Origin: Nocardiopsis composta
GTDB lineage: Bacteria > Actinomycetota > Actinomycetes > Streptosporangiales > Streptosporangiaceae
Assembly (NCBI RefSeq): GCF_014200805.1
Contig: NZ_JACHDB010000002.1
Coordinates: 62,001 to 126,000 of the forward strand
Length of the DNA: 64,000 nucleotides
Direction of reading: 5' to 3'
Position 1 is the stretch's first letter; the number at the start of each line of letters is the position of its first letter. The notes under the pieces were generated by a model that saw only the letters and a program-made list of their open reading frames with translations, was not told the origin of the DNA and searched no databases. Both the position numbers and the translations under genes were made by a program. Below, one piece after another: positions 28,229-37,494 of this stretch.

Positions 28229-29659
28229 ATGAGCCAGATTCACGATCTGACGGCGTTGGAGCAGGCCGAGGCGGTCCGCCGCCGGGAGCTGTCCCCGGTG
28301 GAGATCACCGACCATTACCTGGACCGCATCGACCGGCTCGACGAGCAGGTCGGGGCCTTTATAACGGTCACCGCGGAATCGGCGCGAGAGCAGGCCCGCA
28401 AGGCGGAGGAACGGGTGCTCCGCGACGCGCCGGAGGACCTGCCCCCGCTCCTCGGGGTGCCGGTGCCGATCAAGGACCTGGACCCCGTCGCGGGCGTCCG
28501 GCACACCTTCGGGTCGGTCGCTTACGCGGACAACACCGCGGCGGTCGACGCCGAGTTCGTGGTCCGGCTGCGCGCGGCCGGGACGGTGATGACCGGCAAG
28601 ACCAACACCCCCGAGTTCGGCAGCCCCTGCTACACCGAGAACGACATCGCCCCTCCGGCGCGCACCCCCTGGGACACCTCCCGCTCCGCCGGCGGCTCCA
28701 GCGGCGGTGCTGCCGCGGCCGTCGCCGCCGGGCTGGCCCCGGTGGCCCAGGGCAGCGACGGCGGCGGCTCGATCCGCATCCCGGCCAGCGTCTGCGGGCT
28801 GTTCGGGATCAAGCCGTCCCGGGGCCGGATCAGCTCGGCGCCGGTCCGCCCGGACTACATCGGCCTATCCACCTCCGGGCCGCTCGCCCGCACCGTCGCC
28901 GACGCCGCCGCGCTGCTCGACGCGATGGCCGGCTCGCTCCCCGGCGACTACTACACCGCCCCGCCGCTGCCCGCCGGCGAGACCTTCCTGGACCACGCCG
29001 GCCGGGAGCCGGGGCGGCTGCGCATCGGCCGGTTCAGCACGCCCCCGGTCCCCGGTGTGCAGCCCGACCCGGCGGTGCTGGAGGCCTACGAGGACGCCAC
29101 CCGGCTGCTGACCGGCCTCGGCCACGATGTGGAGGAGGTCGACTGCCCGTTCGACGCCTCGACGCTGCGGATGTTCTCGGTGGTCTGGGCGGCGATGGCG
29201 GTCGCCACCCCGGTCCCGCCGGAGTTCGAGGACCGGCTGCGCCCGCTCAGCCGGAGCCTGCGCGCCAAGGCCCGCGGGCTCTCGGTCGAGGACTACATGC
29301 GGGCCACCGCCGGGCTGCAGCTGGCCATCCGCAAGGCGATGCCGGCGATGCTCGGCTACGACGCGCTGCTCAGCCCGACGCTGGCGGCGCTGCCGGCACC
29401 GGTCGGCCACTTCGACGCCGGGGACGATCCGGAGGAGGAGTTCGCCCGGATGACCCGGTTCACCCCCTACACCTCCATGTTCAACGTGACCGGCCAGCCC
29501 TCCGCGAGCGTCCCGCTGCACTGGACGCCCGAGGGGCTGCCGGTCGGCGTCATGCTGACGGGCCGGATGGGGGAGGAGGCGACTCTGCTGTCCCTCTCGG
29601 CCCAGCTGGAGAAGGCCCGCCCGTGGGCGGAGCGGCGTCCCCGGCTGTGGGACGCCTGA
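28229..29659 (+). CDS. Amidase signature family protein
   Basis: This 476-residue enzyme has the amidase signature core. The Ser-cisSer-Lys triad is visible: Lys82 in VPIKDL, the cis-Ser in the SAGGSSGGAAAA loop (~155-160), and nucleophile Ser181 in GSDGGGSIRIPAS. It hydrolyses a carboxamide; the substrate cannot be read from sequence. It is not GatA: there is no GatB or GatC nearby, and the N-terminus DLTALEQAEAVRRRELSPVEI is that of the stand-alone actinobacterial branch. Start is supported by the -10 six nt upstream. Its last 110 bp overlap the 3' end of the convergent MFS gene. Confidence 0.92.
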   Translation: MSQIHDLTALEQAEAVRRRELSPVEITDHYLDRIDRLDEQVGAFITVTAESAREQARKAEERVLRDAPEDLPPLLGVPVPIKDLDPVAGVRHTFGSVAYADNTAAVDAEFVVRLRAAGTVMTGKTNTPEFGSPCYTENDIAPPARTPWDTSRSAGGSSGGAAAAVAAGLAPVAQGSDGGGSIRIPASVCGLFGIKPSRGRISSAPVRPDYIGLSTSGPLARTVADAAALLDAMAGSLPGDYYTAPPLPAGETFLDHAGREPGRLRIGRFSTPPVPGVQPDPAVLEAYEDATRLLTGLGHDVEEVDCPFDASTLRMFSVVWAAMAVATPVPPEFEDRLRPLSRSLRAKARGLSVEDYMRATAGLQLAIRKAMPAMLGYDALLSPTLAALPAPVGHFDAGDDPEEEFARMTRFTPYTSMFNVTGQPSASVPLHWTPEGLPVGVMLTGRMGEEATLLSLSAQLEKARPWAERRPRLWDA

Positions 29660-30854
29660 CCTTCATCCCCAGGGTGAGCAGTGCGCCGAGGACCGCCAGG
29701 GCGGCGGCCCCGGCCACGCCCAGCGCGATCCCGCCCAGGTCGATCAGCCAGCCGGTGAGCGGCGAGGCCAGCGAGATGCCGCCGGTCGTCGCGGTGGTCA
29801 TCCAGCCGTAGGCCTCGCCGCGCCGGTCCGGCGGGGCCAGGTCGCCCACCCGCTCGGTCACCGCGGCGACCGTCGGTGCGATGGCCAGGCCGGCGACGAA
29901 CAGCACCGGGCCGATCAGCCACGGCGTCGGCAGGTGCAGCACCGGCGGCAGCAGCGGGACCAGCAGCAGTGCCCCGGCGGCGGTGCCGAAGGCGCGCCGC
30001 GGGATGCGCGGCCGCCCGGCCAGGGTGCCCGCGATCAGGCCGCCGACCAGCGACCCCAGGGAGTAGACCGCCATCAGGCCGCCGGCGTAGCCGGGCGTGC
30101 CCAGCTCCCGGGACCAGGCGACCATGGCCAGGTCGATCGAGCCCAGCCCGGCGACCATCAGCATGATCACGCAGATCACCAGCAGCACCTGGGCGTCGGT
30201 GAGCAGCGACCGGCGCCGCCCGGCGGGCTCCCCGGAGCCGCCGCCGGTCTCGGAGGTGCGGGGCGGCAGCGTGTGCCCGGCCCTGCGCAGCGCCAGCGCG
30301 AACCCGACGGCCCCGGTGCAGGCGATGGCGCCCAGCACGAGCAGGCCGGTGCGGCCGCCGCCGAAACCGACCACCATCGCCGCCAGCAGCGGGCCGATGA
30401 TGAAGAGCAGCTCCTGCAGGGTCGCCTCGGCGGCGAACATGGTCTGCCGGACGGGGCCGGAGGTGAGCCGGGGCCACAGCGCCCGGCCGATCTGGGTGGC
30501 GGGCGGCTGGAACACGCCGGTGAACACGGCCAGCGGCACGGCGGCCCACCACAGCGCGGCGGGCAGCATCGCCATCGCGGTCAGCCCGCCCCCGTACACC
30601 ACGGCCGAGACGAGCAGCAGCCGGTCGTTGGGCTGCCGGTCGGCCATCCGCCCGCGGATCGGGCCGCCCAGCGCGGTGCCGACGGTCAGCCCGCCGGCGA
30701 CCATCCCGGCCAAAGCGTAGGAACCGGTCCAGTCCGCCACGAGGAAGGTGACCGCGATCGGCATGCCGCCGATGTGCAGCCGGGCGGCCAGCGACCAGAA
30801 GAGCAGGGAGCCCACGTCGGGCACGGCGAAGAGGCGGCGGTAGGACATGAGCAC
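29550..30854 (-). CDS. MFS transporter (12-TM, DHA1-like)
   Basis: This 434-residue protein has about 12 membrane helices. RGRMADRQPNDRLLLV is the loop 2-3 A-motif region, and GPLLAAMVVGFGGGRTGLL resembles the antiporter motif C region. The final ~50 residues are Pro/Ser/Gly-rich and probably disordered; they are the part that overlaps the amidase coding region by 110 bp. A substrate cannot be assigned; drug or sugar efflux are typical for this type. GTG 30854 is used: TTCACT lies 6 nt before it on the minus strand. ATG 30848 is the alternative. A direct repeat of TGGGAC lies just upstream. Confidence 0.82.
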   Translation of the reverse strand: MLMSYRRLFAVPDVGSLLFWSLAARLHIGGMPIAVTFLVADWTGSYALAGMVAGGLTVGTALGGPIRGRMADRQPNDRLLLVSAVVYGGGLTAMAMLPAALWWAAVPLAVFTGVFQPPATQIGRALWPRLTSGPVRQTMFAAEATLQELLFIIGPLLAAMVVGFGGGRTGLLVLGAIACTGAVGFALALRRAGHTLPPRTSETGGGSGEPAGRRRSLLTDAQVLLVICVIMLMVAGLGSIDLAMVAWSRELGTPGYAGGLMAVYSLGSLVGGLIAGTLAGRPRIPRRAFGTAAGALLLVPLLPPVLHLPTPWLIGPVLFVAGLAIAPTVAAVTERVGDLAPPDRRGEAYGWMTTATTGGISLASPLTGWLIDLGGIALGVAGAAALAVLGALLTLGMKVRRPTAGDAAPPTGGPSPAGPRGTAESPPPPSGPSA

Positions 30855-31032
30855 CGTCCCAGTGAAGCACAGAAATGTCCCATGTTTAATCCGTTTTTCG
30901 CCGAGGAGCGGACTGCCTCTGCCCTGACCTGCGCGAGCACCGGCCTCCCCGTGTCGTTCCGGCTGAACCGGCCCGCGCCGGGGCGACGTCCCGCGGTCTT
31001 TTCCGCCTGATTCGGCTCCGCCGGCGGAGATG

Positions 31033-31190
31033 GGTGCGGGGTGCGGGGTGCCGGCCGGGCGCGGCGCCTCACGGGGCCGGGGCTCAAGCGGGCAGCGACG
31101 GCAGAGGTGGGGACGGGGTGCGGGGTGCCGCCCGGGCGCCGCGCCTCACGGGGCCGGGGCTCAAGCGGGCAGCGACGGCGGGAGCGGGCC
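31033..31190 (-). repeat. ~77-bp tandem repeat, cluster 1 (inverted relative to cluster 2)
   Basis: Two adjacent units with a 77-bp period (CTCAAGCGGGCAGCGACGG at 31083 and again at 31160) are the reverse complement of the units at 31755-32035. The unit contains GGCGCCGCGCC, the TCACGGGGCC half-site and AGGTGGGGACGGGGTGCGGGG. Confidence 0.75.
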
Positions 31191-31754
31191 GGGGTGGGCA
31201 GGCCGCATGCGGCGGAGCGGGTGGGAGGGGCAGGGGTGCCACGTCCCCGTGGCCCTGGTGGCGGGGGCGGTCGGCTGGAGAAAACCGAAACCCTCTGACC
31301 TGGGTGAACACGGACAGTGAGGACGGAGGGGGGTGCCCTGCACATCTGGACGTCGCCCCCATGACGTCGGGGTGCGCATCCCGGGGCGGATCGGGTCGCT
31401 TGAGAACCCGTACAGCCCCGGTCGGGGCTGGGGCGGGGATTCAAGCCGCCCGGAAAGCGGTGAAAAGGGATCCGGAAAGCAAGGAGGGGCGGTGAAGCGG
31501 GGAGATGGTGCGCCCACCCTCTCCTGAGGCCCTGCTTTCGCCGCTCTGGGTGATGGGTGAGGGGATGGCGCGGCCTCTGGGGTCACTACTCGCCGGTAGA
31601 TGTCACTCGGCTCGACAGGGAGGTGCGCAGGCCGAGCCGCCCCACCCGATTCGACCAGCGAACCCGACATATAGGGCACGGCCTCCTCTTCTTCTGGCGG
31701 GGCGGAGACCCGCCCTCCGGGCAACTACAGACCGGAGCAGTGATCGCGAGGGCC

Positions 31755-32035
31755 ATCCGCCTCCGCCGGTTTGAACCCTGGCATGTGGGGCGCCGCGCTC
31801 GGCCGACACCCGCATCCCGCCCCCACCTCTGCCGTCGCCGCTGGTTTGAACCCCGACCCTGTGGGGCGCCGCGCCCGGGTGGCCTGCCCAGCCCCGCCCC
31901 CACCTCTGCCGTTGCCGCCCGCTTGAACCCCGACCCCGTGGGGCGCCGCGCCCGGCCGACACCCGCACCCCGCCCCTACCTCGGCCGTCGTCGCCCGCTT
32001 GAACCTCACCCCGTGGGGCGCGGCGCCCGGGGTGT
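31755..32035 (+). repeat. ~76-bp tandem repeat, cluster 2 (four units)
   Basis: TTGAAC marks each unit at 31771, 31846, 31923 and 31999, giving periods of 75, 77 and 76 bp. Each unit carries the hairpin-prone CCCCGTGGGGCGCCGCGCC and a CCCCACCTCTGCCGTCGCC stretch. The changing period breaks any reading frame, so this is not a coding repeat. Confidence 0.85.
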
Positions 32036-32353
32036 GCCCGGTTCTGGCAGGCCGGTCGGCGGCTCATCGGTACGGAAACCGGGTCGGCGCCTCACAGGAG
32101 CCTCACAGGAGGTCTCTCTTTCTCCTGCGCTTTCTCCTGCGCTCCCTCTCCTCCTGGCCGGTGGTCTCGGCCGGGGTGGTTTCGGTCTCAGGGGTCGGGC
32201 GGGGGCGGGGGCGGCGGGCCGGTGTGCAGCGGCCGGTCCGCAGGGCAGGGGCGGGGGACGGGCCGCTGCCGGGCCGATACGGTCCGGCCGCAGTGTGGAA
32301 CAGGCATGGCGTTCCCGTCCCGATGCGGGTCGTATGCGGCATCATCGGATGCT

Positions 32354-34453
32354 GTGAGCGATGAGGACCTGGCACTGCTGGCCGAAGAGCACGGGGTGGC
32401 GACCGCCTACGAGGACTGGCGCGGCCGCAGGGTGCGCGTGGGCGCCGATACGCTCCGCCATGTCCTGGGTGCGCTCGGGGTGGACGCCTCCGATCCGCGC
32501 GCGGCGCTGGAGGCGCACCGGGCCGCGCGCGCCCGCCGGCTGCTGCCGCCGGCCGTGGTCGCCCGGGCGGGCCGCTCGCCCCGGCCGCCCCTCCCCGAGG
32601 GCGCGGTGACCCGGGTCGAACTGGCCGACGGCGGCGAGACCGCGCTCGGCCCCGGCCTGCCGCTGGGCGTGCACACGCTCTACGCCGAGCACGGCGGCTC
32701 CTGCCAGAGCGCCCCGCTGCTCGTCGTCCCGGACCGCATCGGGTTCCCCACCGCACTGGCCGGGCGCCGCTGCTGGGGGCTGATGGCCCAGCTGTACTCG
32801 GTCCGCTCGCGCGCCTCCTGGGGCATGGGCGACCTGCGCGACCTCGCCGAGCTCGCGGACTGGAGCGCACGCGACCTCGGGGCGGCCTTCGCCCTGGTCA
32901 ACCCGGTGCACGCGACCGAGCCCGCGCCGCCGCTGGAACCCTCGCCCTACCTGCCGGTCGGCCGCCGCTACGCCAGCCCGCTCTACATCCGGGTCGAGGA
33001 CGTCCCGGAGTACAGCCGCCTGGAGCCGGCCCAGCGGGAGGCGGTGCAGCGGCTGGCCCGGCCGCTGCGCGAGCGCGGCCGCACCGCCGACCTGCTCGAC
33101 CGGGACGCGGTGTGGAGCGCCAAGCGCACCGCCCTGGAGACCCTCTTCCACGTGCAGCGCTCACCGTCGCGGGAGGCCGCCTTCCAGGCCTACCTGGAGC
33201 GGGAGGGGGCGCCGCTGATCGAGTACGCCACCTGGTGCGCGCTGGCCGAGGAGCACGGCCCGGACCACCGGCGCTGGCCCTCGGTGCTGCGCGACGCCTA
33301 CGGCCAGGAGGTCGGCGCGCAGGCCCTGGACCGCTGGGACCGGATCGACTTCCACCGGTGGATGCAGTGGGTGCTCGACGACCAGCTGGCCGCCGCCCAG
33401 GCCGGGGCGCGGGCGGCGGGCATGCCGATCGGGATCGTGCACGACCTGGCAGTGGGCGTCCGGCCCGGCGGCTCGGACTCCTGGATGTACCGGGACGCGC
33501 TGCTGGACGGCGTCACCGTGGGCGCCCCGCCGGACGAGTTCAACCAGCAGGGGCAGGACTGGGCGCAGCCGCCCTGGCACCCGGTGCGCCTGGCCGAGCA
33601 GGGCTACGCCCCGTTCCGCCAGGTGCTCCGCCAGTGCATGCGGCACGCCGGCGGGGTCCGGGCCGACCACGTCATGGGCCTGTTCCGGCTCTGGTGGATC
33701 CCCGAGGGAGCCTCCCCCGACCAGGGCACCTACGTCCGCTACGACCACGAGGGCATGGTCGGTTCGCTGCTGCTCACCGCGGAGGAGACCGGGGCGCTGG
33801 TGATCGGCGAGGACCTGGGCACGGTCGAGCCGTGGGTGCGCGAGCACCTCGCGGAGCGGGGCGTGCTGGGCACCTCGGTGCTCTGGTTCGAGCGCGGCCC
33901 GGACGGCGCCCCGCGCCGCCCCGAGGAGTGGCGGGAGCAGTGCCTGGCCACCGTCTCCACGCACGACCTGCCCCCGGTCGCCTCGTTCCTCACCGCCGAG
34001 CACGTCGAGCTGCGCGACCGGCTGGGGCTGCTGAAGCGCCCCGCGGCGGAGGAGCTCGCCGACGCCGAGGCGCAGGTCGAGGCCTGGCGGCGACTCCTGG
34101 TCGAGCTGGACCTGCTGGATCCGGGGGTGGATCCGGTCTCCGACCCGCAGACGGTCGTCGCGGCGCTCCACGCCTACCTGGTCCGCACCCCCGCGCGGCT
34201 GGTCGGCATCGCGCTGACCGACGTGGTCGGCGAGCGCCGGATGCAGAACCAGCCCGGCACCTCCACCGGCTACCCCAACTGGCGCATCCCGCTGACCAGT
34301 GCGGAGGGCGAGCCGGTGCTGCTCGACGAGCTGATGGCCGACCCGCACCTGTCCGCGGTGGTCCGCCGCGCCCTGCACCCGCTCACCGGCGGCCTCCCCG
34401 ACGAGCCCCGGCCGGACGTCCCGCGCCTCCCGCCCAGCTGGATGGAGTCCTGA
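32354..34453 (+). CDS. malQ: 4-alpha-glucanotransferase (amylomaltase, GH77)
   Basis: This 699-residue enzyme has the actinobacterial MalQ layout: an N-terminal ~150-residue extension (LLAEEHGVATAYEDWRGRRV) and a GH77 catalytic barrel with GSDSWMYRDALLDGVTVGAPPDEFN, GVRADHVMGLFRLWWIPEG (nucleophile Asp region), GALVIGEDLGTVEPWV (acid/base Glu) and VSTHDLPPVASF (third Asp). It moves maltooligosaccharyl segments between glucans and releases glucose, serving glycogen and maltose metabolism. GTG 32354 is chosen because family homology begins at SDEDLALLAEEHG; ATG 32306 would add 16 unsupported residues. It is isolated from other glycogen genes. Confidence 0.94.
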   Translation: MSDEDLALLAEEHGVATAYEDWRGRRVRVGADTLRHVLGALGVDASDPRAALEAHRAARARRLLPPAVVARAGRSPRPPLPEGAVTRVELADGGETALGPGLPLGVHTLYAEHGGSCQSAPLLVVPDRIGFPTALAGRRCWGLMAQLYSVRSRASWGMGDLRDLAELADWSARDLGAAFALVNPVHATEPAPPLEPSPYLPVGRRYASPLYIRVEDVPEYSRLEPAQREAVQRLARPLRERGRTADLLDRDAVWSAKRTALETLFHVQRSPSREAAFQAYLEREGAPLIEYATWCALAEEHGPDHRRWPSVLRDAYGQEVGAQALDRWDRIDFHRWMQWVLDDQLAAAQAGARAAGMPIGIVHDLAVGVRPGGSDSWMYRDALLDGVTVGAPPDEFNQQGQDWAQPPWHPVRLAEQGYAPFRQVLRQCMRHAGGVRADHVMGLFRLWWIPEGASPDQGTYVRYDHEGMVGSLLLTAEETGALVIGEDLGTVEPWVREHLAERGVLGTSVLWFERGPDGAPRRPEEWREQCLATVSTHDLPPVASFLTAEHVELRDRLGLLKRPAAEELADAEAQVEAWRRLLVELDLLDPGVDPVSDPQTVVAALHAYLVRTPARLVGIALTDVVGERRMQNQPGTSTGYPNWRIPLTSAEGEPVLLDELMADPHLSAVVRRALHPLTGGLPDEPRPDVPRLPPSWMES

Positions 34454-34512
34454 GCCCGTTGGCGGGGAAGGGGCGGCGAGCGCGGAAGAACGCCCGCCTC
34501 CCGCTCCTCCCT

Positions 34513-34576
34513 CGGTGATCTTGACGTTGCGGGGGTATCGGAGCGCTCCGATACCCCCGCAACGTCAAGATCACCG
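34513..34576. repeat. 64-bp perfect palindrome between malQ and pepN
   Basis: 32-nt arms (34513-34544 and 34545-34576) are perfectly complementary without a loop; the outer part reads CGGTGATCTTGACGTTGC. It shares TGATCTTGRCG with the inverted repeat at 19037-19108. It sits between convergent genes and could act as a bidirectional terminator or be a mobile palindrome. Confidence 0.85.
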
Positions 34577-34603
34577 CTCTGGGGTGGGGCCCGGCAATGG
34601 CCT

Positions 34604-34634
34604 GAGGGGGCGGCCGCAGGCGGGCCGCCCCCTC
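34604..34634 (-). terminator. Hairpin after pepN
   Basis: 12-nt perfect arms (34604-34615 and 34623-34634), 7-nt loop. A second hairpin-forming tract lies at ~34646-34676. Both are downstream of the minus-strand pepN. Confidence 0.55.
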
Positions 34635-34692
34635 GGTCGTTCGGGCGCCGGCCGGGCGGGAGTGCGCCGCCCGGCCGGTCTTCGGCTTCCGG

Positions 34693-37239
34693 CTACTCGG
34701 CGGCCCGGGCGTCGCGGCGCTGGGCCTCCAGGGCGCGCTCGACCGTGGCGCGGCCCTCGATCAGGAGGCGGCGGAGCGCCGGGGCCGGGGACTCCGACTC
34801 CAGGTAGGCGTCGGTGCGGCGGAGGGTCTCCTCCTCCACCAGCTGGCTCGGGTAGGCCATCTCCGCGAAGGACTGGGCGAACTCCTTGGTCCAGTTCTCC
34901 CAGACCTCGCCCAGCCGGGCGAAGTAGGCGTCGACGTAGGGCCGGACCAGCTCGCGGTGGGAGGGCTCGCCGAACCCGCCCAGCGTCGCGCGGAACTCGG
35001 CGTTGGCCAGGTCGCCGCGGGTGATCCGCTCCCAGGTCTGCGCCTTGGCCTCGGCGGTGGGCACCGCGGCCCGGCAGCCGGCGGCGTGCCGCTCGCCGGT
35101 GGCGGTGGCGTCCGACTCCAGCTCGGCGGCGATCTCCTTCTCCCCGGCCTTGCCCGCGGCGACCAGCCGGCGCAGCAGGGTCCAGCGCAGGTCGGTGTCG
35201 ACGGTGAGGCCGTCCACCGTGATCGCGCCGTCCAGCAGCCCCTGCAGCAGCGACAGGTGCTCCTCGCCGACGGCGGCGTCGGCGAACCCGGTGGCGTAGA
35301 CCAGCTGCAGGTCGCTGCCGGGCTCGGCGGCGGTGAGCAGGTCGCGCAGCCGGTCGGCGAGCAGCTGGAAGCCGGTCTCGCGCCACTCCGGCGCGGCGTA
35401 GTTGACCAGCGCCGAGACGGCCTGGCGGAGCAGCATCTGGGCGACCGGGACGTCGCCGACCCCGCCGATCCCGGAGACGACCAGCCGCACGTAGTCGCGG
35501 GCGGCCATCTCCGCGTCGCGGGTCATGTCCCAGGCGGCCGAGAAGCACAGCGCGCGCGGCAGCGACTCGGCGATCTCGCCGACGGACTCCACCACGGTGC
35601 GCAGCGACCGCTCGTCCAGCCGGATCTTGGTGAAGGTGAGGTCGTCGTCGTTGATCAGCACCAGGTCCGGGCGGGCCTTGCCGACCAGCTCGGGCACCTC
35701 GGTGCGCGGGCCGCTGACGTCCAGCTCCACCCGGTCGCGGCGGACGATGCCGGCGTCGGTGCGGTCGTACAGGCCGATCGCGAGCCGGTGCGAGCGCAGC
35801 GTCGGGTGGTCCGCCGGGGCCTCCTGCAGCACCGCGAAGGAGGTGAAGTTCCCCTCGGCGTCCACCTCGAAGTCCGGGCGCATGGTGTTGACGCCCGCGG
35901 TCTCCAGCCACTCCCGGGACCAGCCGGACAGCTCCCGGCCGGAGGCGCGCTCCAGCTGGCGGAGCAGGTCGGACAGCTCGGTGTTGCCCCAGGCGTGCTC
36001 CTTGAAGTACTCGCGCACCCCGGCGAAGAACGCGTCCACCCCGACGTAGGCCACCAGCTGCTTGAGCACCGAGGCGCCCTTGGCGTAGGTGATGCCGTCG
36101 AAGTTCACCTCCACCGCCTGCATGTCCGGGATGTCGGCGGCGATCGGATGGGTGGAGGGCAGCTGGTCCTGGCGGAGCGCCCAGGCCTTCTCCACGTTGG
36201 CGAAGGTGGTCCAGGCGTCGGTCCACCTGGTGGCCTCGGCCTGGCAGTGCACGCTGCTGTAGGTGGCGAACGACTCGTTCAGCCACAGGTCGTCCCACCA
36301 GCGCATGGTGACCAGGTCGCCGAACCACATGTGCGCCATCTCGTGCAGGATGGTCTCGGCGCGGCGCTCGTAGCGGGCGTCGGTGACCCGGGACCGGAAG
36401 ACGTAGTCCTCCAGGAAGGTGACCGCGCCGGCGTTCTCCATCGCCCCCGCGTTGAACTCCGGCACGAAGAGCTGGTCGTACTTGCCGAACGGGTAGCGCA
36501 GCCCGAAGACGCCGTGGAAGAAGTCGAAGCCCTGCTTGGTGACCTCGAAGATCGCGTCGGCGTCCAGGAACTCCGCCAGCGAGGCCCGGCAGTACACGCC
36601 CAGCGGGATGCCGTCGTGCTCGTCCCGCTCGACGTGGTACGGCCCGGCGATGAGCGCGGTGATGTAGGTGGAGATCGGCTCGGTGGCCGGGAAGTGCCAG
36701 CGGACCTTCTCCCCGCCGGAGCCCTCGACCGGCTCGCGCACCGCGTCCGGGGCGCTGTTGCCCACCACCTCGAAGTCGGCCGGGGCGAGCACCGTCAGCT
36801 CGAACCGGGCCTTGAGGTCCGGCTGGTCGAAGCAGGTGTACATGCGGTGCGCGTCCGACGTCTCGAACTGCGTGTACAGATAGGTCTTGCCGTCCACCGG
36901 GTCGACGAACCGGTGCAGCCCCTCGCCGGTGCGCATGTAGGCCGCGTCGGCCACCACGCGCAGCTCGTTGGAGGCCTCCAGGCCGCTCAGCGCGATCCGG
37001 CCGCCGTCGAACACCTCGGCCGGGTCCAGCGCGCGGCCGTTCAGCACGACCTCGGAGACCGCGGGGGCCACCAGGTCGACGAAGGTCGACGCGCCCGGCT
37101 CGGAGCAGTCGAAGCGGATCACCGTGGCGGACCGGAAGGCCGTGTCCCCGGTGGTCAGGTCGAGCTCGACGTCGTAGGAGGAGACGTCGAGGAGCCTCGC
37201 GCGCTCGCGTGCCTCGTCGCGTGTCAGGTTGCCCGCCAC
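34693..37239 (-). CDS. pepN: Aminopeptidase N (M1 metallopeptidase)
   Basis: This 848-residue enzyme has the M1 layout: an N-terminal beta domain, the exopeptidase motif GAMEN, zinc site HEMAH (His299, His303) with Glu322 in LWLNESFA, and a C-terminal ERAP1-like helical domain (~530-848). It removes N-terminal residues from peptides in the cytoplasm, downstream of Clp and proteasome degradation. Length matches actinobacterial PepN (~850-860). GTG 37239 follows GGGAG at 7 nt. As in M. tuberculosis (Rv2467), it stands divergent to the DsbA-like gene. The 255-bp divergent region has no other obvious element. Confidence 0.96.
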   Translation of the reverse strand: MAGNLTRDEARERARLLDVSSYDVELDLTTGDTAFRSATVIRFDCSEPGASTFVDLVAPAVSEVVLNGRALDPAEVFDGGRIALSGLEASNELRVVADAAYMRTGEGLHRFVDPVDGKTYLYTQFETSDAHRMYTCFDQPDLKARFELTVLAPADFEVVGNSAPDAVREPVEGSGGEKVRWHFPATEPISTYITALIAGPYHVERDEHDGIPLGVYCRASLAEFLDADAIFEVTKQGFDFFHGVFGLRYPFGKYDQLFVPEFNAGAMENAGAVTFLEDYVFRSRVTDARYERRAETILHEMAHMWFGDLVTMRWWDDLWLNESFATYSSVHCQAEATRWTDAWTTFANVEKAWALRQDQLPSTHPIAADIPDMQAVEVNFDGITYAKGASVLKQLVAYVGVDAFFAGVREYFKEHAWGNTELSDLLRQLERASGRELSGWSREWLETAGVNTMRPDFEVDAEGNFTSFAVLQEAPADHPTLRSHRLAIGLYDRTDAGIVRRDRVELDVSGPRTEVPELVGKARPDLVLINDDDLTFTKIRLDERSLRTVVESVGEIAESLPRALCFSAAWDMTRDAEMAARDYVRLVVSGIGGVGDVPVAQMLLRQAVSALVNYAAPEWRETGFQLLADRLRDLLTAAEPGSDLQLVYATGFADAAVGEEHLSLLQGLLDGAITVDGLTVDTDLRWTLLRRLVAAGKAGEKEIAAELESDATATGERHAAGCRAAVPTAEAKAQTWERITRGDLANAEFRATLGGFGEPSHRELVRPYVDAYFARLGEVWENWTKEFAQSFAEMAYPSQLVEEETLRRTDAYLESESPAPALRRLLIEGRATVERALEAQRRDARAAE

Positions 37240-37494
37240 GTACCGCTCCCTTCGCGGCCGTCGCCATCGCCGGCCGCAATCGAAAGGCGGCCCCCACCGC
37301 GCGGCGGTCGGCCGCGCCCCGGGAGGCCCTGCCTGGTTGTGCTTCCCTCGGCCTAGATCCTGCCACTTCCGCGTCGCCGATGCCGAGCGGGCGGGCGAAC
37401 CGGGCGGAATGCGGCGCGCGCGGGCGCGGTTGTCGCTCGCGTGGGCGCTTTCCGGGCGCTCCGCCTTCCCCTGACCGCAGCGAGGAGTCGAGAC

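Larger units (their letters stand above)
30855..32353. other. Geneless ~1.5-kb region with two repeat clusters
   Basis: No ORF here has recognisable homology or convincing codon bias; all frames give low-complexity Arg/Pro/Gly products. The region is bounded by an MFS gene and malQ. It holds two inverted clusters of a ~76-bp repeat and, between them, ~570 bp of less GC-biased sequence (e.g. 31260-31520 and 31655-31760) in which I recognise nothing. Confidence 0.6.

Noticed and set aside
31755-32035. CRISPR array, given units of regular ~76-bp spacing
   Set aside because: The would-be spacers are as similar as the repeats, periods vary (75-77 bp), and no cas genes are present. It is a degenerate tandem repeat.
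31557-32357. 266-codon frame across the repeat cluster
   Set aside because: Repeat periods are not multiples of three, so the frame is broken at every unit; product is Arg/Pro noise.
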